Part shown: positions 54,949-64,000 of the stretch, one piece after another
Numbering within the stretch: the first letter of the stretch is position 1
How the letters are laid out: each line of letters opens with the position of its first letter
DNA from: Mastigamoeba balamuthi
Lineage: Eukaryota; Evosea; Mastigamoebida; Mastigamoebidae
Length of the DNA stretch: 64,000 bases
Assembly: GCA_902651635.1 (NCBI GenBank)
Contig: CACRSC010000031.1
Span: 430,130 to 494,129, forward strand
Reading direction: 5' to 3'
Notes under the pieces: generated by a model
Database searches by the model: none
The model's input: the letters and a program-made list of their open reading frames with translations, nothing else
Told to the model about the DNA's origin: nothing
Made by a program: the position numbers and the translations under genes

Positions 54949-55258
54949 CGGGGCGGCAGTGATTGTTCAACTAACAGCGCGGCGCGCGCAGGAATAATCT
55001 GATTCTTTGTCTGGGCCAGAATCTGGAGGAAATAGAATCCAACCCCAGATTTTCTCCACATTCACCCTAATTAGCCCCCCACCACTCAAAGGTCGCACCG
55101 GACGATCAGCACCCACCCCCGAGGACCACCAACCACTCGTGAGTGCCCGCTTTCCGTTGATTCCCAGTCGTTTAGACAATGCCTGGCCCCTCCACCCGCA
55201 TATACAAAACCGACAAAGAGAATTGGTAGACCCGGAGGCAGAGACGCAAGGGGGGGAA
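54949..55258. other. Divergent intergenic region
   Basis: 310 bp between the SYS1-like start and the next plus-strand gene. It is moderately AT-rich around 54985-55070. No gene is seen. Confidence 0.4.
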
Positions 55259-55597
55259 ATGAGTCTGCGGCGGATTCATCAGCGCCAGGAACACCAGCGG
55301 CTCTACCAGCGGCTGGTCCACGAGCGCAACGTCGTGCTGGTGCTCGCGCTGATCCGCGACAGCGAGGCCGACGACCTGCGCAAGCGGGTGGCGCGGCTAC
55401 GCCACGAGATCCGCCTGTGCCGCACGGCCCCCGCCGGCGTGCCCAAGGCTCTCGTCGCGCACATACAGCGCGACATCGAGGAGACCACGCACCGCCGCCG
55501 AGCGGCCTCGGACGACGCCGGGGTGTTTCTGCTCGTAGCCCTCGTGCTGCACGCGCGGGCCCGGGCGCAGAGGCGGGCCGCAGAGTACGATTCCTAG
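55259..55597 (+). CDS. Small basic coiled-coil hypothetical protein
   Basis: 112 residues in one exon. It is highly charged and helical: MSLRRIHQRQEHQRLYQRL, VLALIRDSEADDLRKRVARL, then a possible short hydrophobic helix (AGVFLLVALVLHAR) and an Arg-rich end. No family is recognised. The start was chosen at the ATG preceded by AAGGGGGGGAA. Upstream extension of the frame is possible but lacks the same composition. Confidence 0.5.
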   Translation: MSLRRIHQRQEHQRLYQRLVHERNVVLVLALIRDSEADDLRKRVARLRHEIRLCRTAPAGVPKALVAHIQRDIEETTHRRRAASDDAGVFLLVALVLHARARAQRRAAEYDS

Positions 55598-55798
55598 CGG
55601 GGCTGTTCGTTCGCGAAGGGTTCGTTCTTCCCACGCACGAAGGGGCAGAAAGTAAGTCGTTGATGTCACCACAGAAACACAGTGGAAACCTCACGGAATG
55701 ACCACATCCCGGGTTGGCGAGTGGGGGGGAGGGGCGGTGGGGGAAGGAGGGAGGGGGGGGGTGTCTGTGCGGTGGTGGGCTGGGCGCATGGCCTTCCC

Positions 55799-56978
55799 CT
55801 AGTGGTGCTGGCGCATGGGGTCCGGAGACGGCGGCGCCCACGCACCAGCCGGCGGAGAGGCTGCGTGTGCCTGCCCTCCGTGGTACGCACCCGCAGCCGG
55901 CGACGCCCTCCCCGCGCTGGTCGGCATCGTCCACTGTTTCGTCCTGTCGGGACGGACGGCGGGGCGCCAGTCAGCCGCCGGGGGAGGAGAGAGTGAGAGC
56001 GCACTTGGAGGCGGCGTGGTAGTAGAACGTGCGGTTGGTGGACTTGTCGAGGAAGGCGACCCAGCCCTCGGGCAGCGGCGCCGTCGGCGACACCGCCACG
56101 ACAGACGCCGCGGGCCGGGGCGCGGCCACCACCGACTCCCTCATCGACGAGGGCTGCGCAGGCAGCCCCCCGGCGCTCGCGCTGGCCGCCTGCGCCGAGT
56201 TGCTCGCCGCCTGGAACTCGACGTAGTTGCCCGCCGTCATCGCCGGCGCCACGCCGAACCCCGTCGAGTTCATCGGCACGGCGACGGGCGCCGGCGCCGG
56301 GGCGGGCGCGGGCGACGAGAAGAACGAGGGCGCGACGACCGTGGGGACCAGCGGCACCGCGGAGCCGCCGCCCATCGCCGGCGAGGCAGCGGGCACCGCC
56401 GAGTACGCGGCCGCCATGGGGAACTGCACGGGCGCCGGCGCTGGCACGGCGTACGGCGGCACGGGGCTCGCCGCAGGCTGGGCCACCTCGTCCTGTGCCG
56501 CACACCCCCCCACCTCCCCAGGTCAGGACGGCGCCTCCTCCCGCGCTCCCCCGGGGGCTCAGCTCACGCATTTGATGGGGCGCATGCGGTTGCGGTCGTC
56601 GACGCGGAACTGCATCAGCGTGTCAAAGTCGATGTCGTACATGCCGCGCAGGTTGAAGTGCGGGCGCTGGGCTTTGGGGTCCGCCTCCAGCTGCGCCTTG
56701 TAGACCTGCGCGGGGGGCAGGGACGAGAGGCGCCGAGCATTTTAGTTTCGAAAAGCGCGCGCCTGGCGGGCGGGTGCGAGCAGGCAGAAAGAATCGGGAA
56801 TCAGGGGAATATCGCGATCGAGGGCGGCTGGGCTCTGCGGTGGCGAATCTGGCACCTGAAAGCCGCCGTTGATCAGAGCGTTGTCTTCGGGAGAGTACGG
56901 CGTCCACTGGGAGCCGATGGGCCATTCGCCCCAGTACCAGCGCGTGGTGGTGGCACCTCGGGGTCGCTGCGGGTCCAT
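55799..56978 (-). CDS. WWE + WW domain protein
   Basis: Exons 56856-56978, 56568-56705, 56005-56492 and 55799-55943 give 297 residues. The N-terminus is a WWE domain (TRWYWGEWPIGSQWTPYSPE, NALINGGFQ, FNLRGMYDIDFDTLMQFR, RNRMRPIKC), a fold that binds poly-ADP-ribose or ubiquitin-system partners. A Pro/Ala/Val-rich linker follows. Near the C-terminus is a WW domain (PLPEGWVAFLDKSTNRTFYY) whose second Trp is supplied by the last exon (KTKQWTMP). Both WW tryptophans and the final Pro are present. The tail is Ala/Pro/His-rich, ending PDPMRQHH. I do not recall this pair in one protein. A link between ADP-ribose signals and proline-rich partners is inferred. Confidence 0.8.
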
Positions 56979-57278
56979 TGCGACACTCCGAGTGTGTTTC
57001 TGGGTTATCAAAAACTAACCAATAAGAAAATATCTTAGGCCTCGATAGAGATATTTGTGAACTGACAGAACACTTGAGTCTGTCGGTTCTCAACCCCGCA
57101 CACCAATCTCCCGAGGTCAGCAATATACCTCCGTAAACGAGAAGTATAGGGTCGAAACAGTGACTGTATCCTGTCTTCTCTTGGCTCATGTTTGGCTTCG
57201 GTCTTTGTAGTGAAGAACACTCCAAACTGTATGGTGTGCCGCTTCTCTTTCTCACTTGTGGGTCACAGGTATTAGGTT
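56979..57278. other. Intergenic region
   Basis: 300 bp, AT-richer than the genes. It is the probable promoter of the WWE-WW gene and 3' flank of the transporter. No gene is seen. Confidence 0.4.
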
Positions 57279-59387
57279 TTACAGTTCCTGCAGGTCGGTA
57301 ACTGACCGGAGATCCAGCCTCATGTCTGGGTGGTAGACACGGCCTGGCAGTCCGCGCAGACGACCCATGAGCATCGTTATCATAAGGAGGAGCCGCGACT
57401 GCATCGTCAGCGCCCCCGCAAGGGAGCACGCCATCCCCGGGTACCCGAGCGAGTAGCCGACGGTCCCGTAGGCAGATACGATCTCGAAGGCGACCTTCAG
57501 CAGGCTCGTGCGCTCGATGTCGCCCGAGTGGTGCTCAAACAGCGAAATGAGGACCATGAAGATGTAGAGCCACCTGGTCTGGCGTCACTCGGGCAACGGC
57601 GGTAGACGCGAGGGGACGCACGTCATGTGGTGGAAGAGGAAGCTCCTCAGGTAGGTGGCTGCCGTCTCCATCTTAGTCGCCGGCCTCTGCTGCCCCAGCG
57701 CCTCCACAAGCCTCTCTTCTCTGTACTGGCGGACCACTGCAACCGAAACGCGTTTGAAAAATGCACGGGAACCGACACTACAATACTTGCAATCGGGTAG
57801 GAGCCGATGTACATGGAGCCCAGGATCAGCAGAAGCAGCGGCTCACTCAGCTTGGCCATGTCCGTCACGCCGAAACCCGCAGTCCGCGTCCCGACAGAGA
57901 GGAAGATGCCGAAGTACCACGTCTGGGCAGACGACGCGCGGCTCCCCTCGAAGGCCACATACGCGAACGTGGAGGCCAGCGTGAGCACGAAGAACACTCC
58001 CAGGAGCAGCTTCGTGTGAATCCCGGGGAAGAGATGCGTGTGGCAGCGCGTCGGGTTCACGAGAATGTCTGGCAGAGGAGCTGTCAGTTCTCCGGGCAAC
58101 TGGAGCATGCGCGCGCACATCTGAGGGACTGGCGGCTCTTGGGCAGGTGCCTCTGAGACGAGACGTTGCGAGCGGCCCAGACGATGAAACGAAGGAAAAT
58201 CGGCAGGCAGGTGTTGCCCGCGGCGATGAGGAGCGTCAGCACGCAGAGGACCACCCAGTCCTCGTTGAACTTCTCCAGGCCGTCGGACATGGTGCTCATG
58301 CCGGCGTTGTTGAACGCCGCGACCGTGTGGAACAGCGCCCACCACCAGGTGTTCTGCCCCTGCGACTCGATGACCCTCCGCGGCCCCGGCATGTGCCGCA
58401 CGTAGAGGCCCAGCGCGACAAAGGCGGCCGCCTGGACCAGGAGCCCGTAGAGCGCGATGATCACTGCGAGCCACCCCGTGGCCGACGCCTCCATGTCGTA
58501 GTCGATCGAGAGGCCCATCAGAGTCCGCGCGTGCGAGCGCGACTGCTGGACCGTCCTCCCCGACGTGCCCGAGAGCAGCGGCCTCCTGGGGCCCATGTCG
58601 TCGAAGCGCGACGACGAGCGGAGCGGTATCTCGCTCTGCTCGGGGTCGAAGAAGCTCTCGTCGGGCACGGGGCTCTTGGAGGTCGACGCGGGCGCCTCGG
58701 TGTCCGACGTGCTCTCCTCCCACGACTCGTAGCTCTTCCTGCGCCGGTCGGCGAGGAACCTCGCGCGCCTGTGCCTCAGGACAGCCACCGCGAGGCACGT
58801 GCTGAGGCAGATGCCCCCGAACTCCATCTGGAGCAGCGTGGTGATCTGCACGCGCGGGCCGACAGAGGGGCTGTGAGGCGACGAACGACCAACTGCTGTC
58901 GCGGCCAGGGGACTTACCATGGCCCCGGTGCTCCACTTGCCAATGTCCACCGACACCAGGCCCGTGCTCGTCGACGCAGACACGCCGACAAAAAGCGAGT
59001 CGAAAAAGGAGACGCCTGTAGGGAGAGTCACAGAAACCGCTCAGGCGCACGCTCCCGCCACAGAGACCCCGGAAAAAAAAACCTCCGCGCCGAATCTGCC
59101 ACTCGATTCCGCCTCGGAGGGATCGCCCCGCCCGCGGTGAACCGGGGCAGACCCGGCAGGCGCAGCGGTTTCGGCCGGCGAGACGCGGCGGAAGGCAGTG
59201 TGGGAAACGAACGGGTGCGGCGGTACTCGATGGCATAGGAGACGACGGAGCCCGCGAGCGATATGAGGAGGATGTAGGCCAGATGGCAGCCCCGGAAGTT
59301 AGTGAGCGCCGAGAAGAGGCGCCACAGGACCACTGAGATTCTGGCGCGTCTGGAAGACGGCACCCGCGCAGGACGCGGAGAGAACAT
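57279..59387 (-). CDS. Trk/HKT-type potassium (cation) transporter
   Basis: Several short introns split a polytopic protein starting MFSPRPARVPSSRRARISVV. All four MPM repeat pore loops are visible: FVGVSASTSTGL, FHTVAAFNNAGMS, FLSVGTRTAGFG and FEIVSAYGTVGYS. The selectivity-filter glycine of each pore is present, typical of K+-selective Trk/HKT proteins. A hydrophilic loop with Ser/Arg-rich sequence (about 58530-58730) sits between the first and second repeats, as in fungal Trk1. It ends DMRLDLRSVTDLQEL. Expected role is plasma-membrane K+ (or Na+) uptake. Exact exon edges at 57560-57740 and 58080-58140 are approximate. Confidence 0.87.
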
Positions 59388-60269
59388 CTTCCAAATAAAA
59401 AACTGAATGCCACCGATTCACAGATCGGGCAGAGATCTTGGCCCGAAAGCGGAATTAGCGCAGTTGGAATCACACCGGATCCCTGTGCTAGCGCTTGATC
59501 CCGCGACTCGCAGGCGCTGATAGCAGCTCTTGGATTGAGACCAACTGCAGACCTGTGGTAGGCGTTCTTCTGCACTTGGTGTCTGCGTCTCCGCAGCCTC
59601 TCCAACAGAGCTCTCTGGGCTCTCCGCAGATGCTTGGGCCACTTAACCCAACGTGCCTGCTAACGGAGCAAACGCCAATGGGCTCAAGGCGGGCGACGGC
59701 ATCTGGACAGTGCGATGGCAGCGATCCAGGGGGCAAGAGGGGGCAAAGAGTGATTTTTCATAGCGGCGGGGGCCTGAGCGCTGGACCACCACTCTTCTGC
59801 CAATCGTCCGTCAACAACACGAGCACTCTCAAGCTCCGTTCACACCGAGCTCGTGTGTGCTTACCCGGGGCAGAAGGATCGATCACCGCGTGCAGCTCTG
59901 CGTTGTGGGGTGAGAAGTTCGCGCCGCATAGGCAGAAAAAGTGGGAGCTGTGGTTGCCGCATACAATCCAAATTTGCGTGTCCCTTTGTTCAGAGGGAAA
60001 TATGGAGGAAAAAACGATAATCGCAGGGCTCAGCAGCAGCAACGCCGAACGGCACTAATGAGCTGCTCACGGAGCCTCGCGCGCGAGCACCACGGCGAGG
60101 CTCCTTGACGTCATGACGGAACCATTGAGAAAGAGCTTTACTGTTCATCCGCGTGAATTATCCAGCCTCTCTGCTTTTAATCGAATCCAAGAACATCTCC
60201 GAAGCAGTTTATAACGGCCCCACGGACCGCAACAGCCTCTTCACAACACTCTCTTCACCAACCCCTTCC
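59388..60269. other. Intergenic region upstream of second nrdDG copy
   Basis: About 880 bp without a convincing gene. Its last 100 bp (AGTTTATAACGG near 60207-60218, then CT/CA-rich leader) is the probable promoter and 5' leader of the second reductase copy. The leader composition resembles that before the first copy. Confidence 0.45.
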
Positions 60270-61475
60270 ATGTCGACCGCCAGCGTGTCGTCCTGCTCCT
60301 GCGATGCCGCGACATCGGCCAGGTGACCCTGCCCTGCTTTCCACGGCTTCTCCCTCATCCAACCCACGCGACTTCCGGACCGCTCGTCTCTATTGTGGAC
60401 CGTGCACATTGTAACGCCTGTCTACCACAGCTTCGTGGTTCCCGAGCACGCGGCTTCCCCCGGGAGCGGCCCCTCAACCGAGCCGGTGAACAAGGTGGGA
60501 TGACATTCGCTCCTTTGCCCTTTGCCCCTGACACCCCCGCGCCAATCGCAGCTGTCCGAGCTGATGGACAAGAGCGAGATGGACCGCGTGATCGAGGAGT
60601 ACCTTGGCCAGTCGTCGTGGACTGGGGCCGAGAACGCCAACTCGACGTTCAGCCACCAGGGGCTGATGCAGCACCTGTCGACGCACGCGATCAGCCAGTA
60701 CTGGCTGAAGCACGTGTACACGCCCGAGGTGCGGCGGTACTACGAGGAGAACAGGTTCCACATCCACGACCTGGGGTTCCTGAGCGCGTACTGCTCGGGG
60801 TGGAGCATCGAGGACATCCTGACGCAGGGGTTCGGGGGCGTGGAGAACAAGATCCAGTGCCGGCCGGCGAGCCACCTGAACACGGCGCTGAACCAGATCG
60901 TGAACTTCCTGTTCACGCTGCAGGGGGAGCTGGCGNCTCGCGGGCGCTCGGAGGAGATCAGCATCGAGGACGTTCTGGCCTACATGACCTCGTCGAAGCA
61001 CAAGAACCTCGTCATCTCGGGCGGCGAGCCCACCATCCAGCCCGGCCTGGTCCAGTTCCTGCGCATCCTCAGGGACAACGGCATCTCGGTGAAGCTGGAC
61101 ACCAACGGGACGCTGCCTCGTGTGCTGGAGCAGATCCTGAGCGAGAAGCTGGTGGACTACGTGGCCATGGACATCAAGTGCGCGCCGGACAAGTACAGCG
61201 AGGTGACAGGCGGGAAGGAGGTGGACGGGCGTGTGATCGAGGAGAGCATCGAGCTGATCCGCAAGTCCGGGGTGGCGCACCAGTTCCGGACGACGGTTGT
61301 TCCAGGGCTGGTGGACCTGGAGGACCTGACGCAGTGCAAGAAGCTGGCAGGGGACGGGCTGGTGCTGCAGAGGTTCAGGAGCGGGAAGTCGCTGCTGGAC
61401 CCGATGTTCAGGGAGCACCAGGAGCAGACGGAGAAGGAGTTTGATGAGCTCTGTTCCAAGGTCGCTTCTCTCTGA
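60270..61475 (+). CDS. nrdDG: Second NrdD-NrdG fusion copy, internally collapsed at an ambiguous base
   Basis: Exons 60270-60322, 60431-60494 and 60552-61475 read as 346 residues. The N-terminal leader (MSTASVSSCSCD, then EHAASPGSGPSTEPVNK) and both intron positions match the first copy. NrdD begins LSELMDKSEM and runs identically up to FTLQGELA. A single N at 60936 follows, after which the frame resumes in NrdG at RGRSEEISIEDVL. About 516 residues are missing, including the glycyl-radical site, zinc site and radical-SAM cysteines. Both joined edges carry CTGGC in the intact copy. So this is either an assembly join over a repeat or a real in-frame deletion. The remaining part differs from copy 1 by scattered changes (K/R, V/I, G/D, A/S), so it is a distinct locus or allele. 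Confidence 0.8.
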
Positions 61476-62249
61476 TGCAGTGCCATGCTCCATTGATGAG
61501 TCACTGCTGTTCTATGAATTCATTCGAATTCAGCATTCTCCTCACTCAGAAGAGCTTAATCAAGACCATTCACTCTCCATGGATATTGGAAAGCCAACTG
61601 ATAATCAAAATGATGCTTGGTAATTGTCTTGGATAAAATACACTTGACATGAAATGAGTTAAGGGGGTAAAAAGGCGTTTATGAGGGAACGGGAGAGGGT
61701 TAAGACAAATGTTGATAGAAAAAGGGGCATAATCGATAATTCAAATCCACCACCACCACTGCATTGAAATTGGTGATTTGAGCACAAAATAGCAGTTTTC
61801 TTCATTGAGACAGAACCGTAAAAAATGTATCGGCCTTACACATCCACGGACCTGTATTGAATGAGACCAGGGTGGAAGCCTGTTCGTTCACCTCAAAAGT
61901 CAGGCATTCTGCGTATTTAAGCACAGTTATCAACACCAGTGATTAAATTCACACCATATAGTGATTTAATGAATGGCTCAGTCCAAAAAGTTTTGGACGA
62001 AAATTGCCATTAAATCGTTTTTGCAGCCCCAGAAGCGAGAACTGTTGCACCTTTTTGGATTCTGTATGACCACAAGTTTTCCAACCGAAATTGCATTTCA
62101 CCATTCCAAAATCTCGTTTCCCAAACATGAGAATCGAAGCAACAATCGGTTGCCACAGTTTTCAGCCTCCAGCTGTGGTGAAACCATGAGCTAAGCATAG
62201 AAATACACTGTGTGAAAGCTGTTTGTGGACACAGACCCTCTTTCCAGTG
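61476..62249. other. AT-rich flank
   Basis: Composition drops abruptly after the reductase stop. No gene is seen. It probably belongs to the non-coding end of the mobile element at 62250-64000. Confidence 0.4.
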
Positions 62250-64000
62250 TTAAGAAACTGTGAGAGTGAACTCAGAGACCTGTTTCTGGCAGGTACGCTT
62301 GCTGCACTCGACGACATTGTCTTTCTCTCCAAACTCGAAGTGAAAGTGCTCCTTGATGTGGCCTTCGAGACCTTTGATGGTCTGATCTGGGAGTGCCTGA
62401 ATGGCCAAAGGATCAAGAGCGATCACTTTCGTGTTCTTCACACTGGAGAATAGCAGTGAGTGCCAATGGCTCAGTTCTGCCAAAGGGAAACAGCACCTTT
62501 TGAGAGTTGCAAGCACTTGAGCCATGTTGGAAATGACCTGGCCAACGTTTCCACGATAAAGTCGTTGCTTAGCTACTCCAAAGTGCCCATCACACACGGA
62601 ATGCCTGTGGTGAGGACCATAGAGATCGAACGTCACCCTTACCCTTCTCCCAAGGTCCCTGGAGACCTCTCCCTGAAGGTGAAGTGAGATCAGGCAATGT
62701 GAGAAGTATACCTGAAGACAAAGAAGAGAGTGTATGATGTTTATCACCTTGAATCCTCCGTCTGTCCAGAAGTGAATGGTCTTGAGGTGAAGCCTCTTGG
62801 CCTTGACCTCAACCTTGATTTCCTCCCAGAGTGTGTTGAGTCCCATATTGGTGAACTTCCAGTCGTGTGGAGCTTGAGACCAGAGATCAAAGTGGACCCA
62901 CTTGTTCTTCTGGAGGCCCCAGACAGCACAATTAAGGTCCTGCATCCCCTTGAGCTCAGGAGCCTCGTGGAATGTGGAGTAGTCCATCACGACTAGCAGC
63001 TCTCCTGGGTGAAGAGCTGCTTTCTGATCACGCTGAGCTTGGCATTGCTCTCGAACGAGGTTGAGGTGGTTCTTGAACTCCTCTTTCTCCAGGTCAGAGA
63101 TTGGGTCATTTGCCCGTTCCTTGAGCCGGTACTTGCAGCACACTGGGCAGGAGTAGCGGTCAAACACTTGCAGGCGAACTCGTCCAGAATGAATGAGTGC
63201 AAGGAAACGGGACTCCTTGTAGGAATCAAGAACCTCAGCCGAGTAGTTGAGAAACGCCTCTGAAAACGTGCCAAAGTACGTGAACTGCAGAGTCTTTTTC
63301 CCAGATGGACCTCAGCATTCTCCTTGACCCAATTCTATAGCTGCTGTGCCTTCATGGCTATGAAAGCCTGTGAGTTATTTGATGAGGGGCTGGACAAACT
63401 CTTTGGCCACGAGAGGAAGTGAGAGTCTAGGTACCCTTGGGGCTCTTCGGCCTCCTCTGCCACAGAAGCCTCCAACTCCCTCTGTTCGAACTCGAGTTGA
63501 GCTTGTACCTGAATCCAGGAATGAGTGCCTGACACAAGGAGAAGTGCCTGTGGGCTTTGTGCCTGACTCAGGGTCGAATGTGGGATGCCTGTCCTTCGTT
63601 CAATCTCTGCCAGGCTCTCTCCTGGAAAGAGAGCCAAGGCAGCTCGAGCCTTGGCTGCCTGGGACACATTCTGACCCAGGAATTCGAAAAGAGGTGTCAG
63701 GTCATAGCCAGTGATGAAGCAGAATCACTGGCAAATGAGCTGGATGCTGTGTGAATCCACAATACTGGCAGGGAATGGCAACACCTGGAGGAGGTCTGGC
63801 TCTCCCTGACTGAGTCGGTTGATCTCTTCGACTGCCTTACGAAGAATCTCATTCAAAGCAGAACGCTTAAGCTCTGACAGGGGCTTGCAGCTGGCTTCTT
63901 TCTGTGTAACACATGAACAGTGGGTGCAATGGAAGGTCGCACTGAAAGAGGGAATGGTGAAGGCTCTGGATTCCTGGGAGATCTGGCCTTGTGGGGCAGG
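62250..64000 (-). mobile_element. Degraded DNA-transposon-like DDE transposase (continues past window end)
   Basis: Read on the minus strand, an N-terminal helix-turn-helix is seen near 63560-63640 (SLAEIERRTGIPHSTLS). A Cys pair (YSCPVCCKY) follows. Three acidic blocks then resemble a DDE/D nuclease core: VVMDYSTFHE (about 62980), HFWTDGGFK (about 62750) and HHRHSVCDGHFGVAK (about 62590). Stop codons interrupt the frame in more than one place and an intron-like insertion may lie between the second and third blocks. Length and AT-richness differ from neighbouring genes, as expected for inserted DNA. The superfamily is not identified. No terminal inverted repeats were found by eye, and the 5' end lies outside the window. 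Confidence 0.55.

Overview
This window is nuclear DNA from a GC-rich, intron-rich protist. About 30 protein-coding genes are packed head to tail or back to back. Spliceosomal introns are mostly 31-120 bp and divergent promoters can be as short as about 40 bp. Two features point to an anaerobic or microaerophilic lineage and, by inference, to Amoebozoa, perhaps Archamoebae. One is a pair of oxygen-independent (class III) ribonucleotide reductase genes. The other is a set of domain combinations I associate with amoebae: VIT-vWA proteins, a ZnF-UBP sirtuin and cysteine-rich GPI-type surface proteins. The species cannot be proved from the sequence alone.

Layout. 0-4.4 kb is a ribosome-biogenesis block: the 3' end of an EFL1-like GTPase, a PC4/SUB1 coactivator, and PPAN/SSF1 sharing a divergent promoter with PC4. 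4.6-16.5 kb holds a four-module secreted or GPI-type protein, a VIT-vWA protein, a hypothetical protein and a papain-family protease. 18.1-21.0 kb holds an intact NrdD-NrdG fusion gene, followed by tRNA-Met(CAU). 21.7-28.8 kb holds a subtilisin, an EXPERA/TMEM97-like protein, a calmodulin-like protein and two tandem acyltransferase-3 paralogues. 29-40.4 kb holds a C9orf72-like protein, a 3-hydroxyacyl-CoA dehydratase, a zinc-finger/TIG protein, an F-box protein, a ZnF-UBP/beta-helix/sirtuin fusion, a hypothetical protein and a pyroglutamyl peptidase. 41.2-49.3 kb is a lower-GC island with decayed repeat-like DNA and one small membrane-protein gene. 49.3-59.4 kb holds a proline-rich protein, PI31, a DnaJ-ankyrin protein, SYS1, a hypothetical protein, a WWE-WW protein and a Trk/HKT-type potassium transporter. 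60.3-61.5 kb is a second NrdD-NrdG copy that is internally collapsed at an ambiguous base. After it the window turns AT-rich and contains a degraded DDE transposase.

The most striking finding is the class III reductase. The glycyl-radical catalytic subunit (NrdD) and its radical-SAM activase (NrdG2 type) are fused in one 862-residue protein encoded by a three-exon eukaryotic gene. A diverged second locus has the same intron positions. Other unusual points are the ZnF-UBP/C-CAP-like/SIRT6-7 protein, the WWE-WW protein, three GC-AG introns that all begin GCAC, introns of 31 and 38 bp, and a calmodulin intron directly after the ATG. Exon structures were assigned by hand from splice consensus, reading frame and family alignment from memory. 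No homology search was run.
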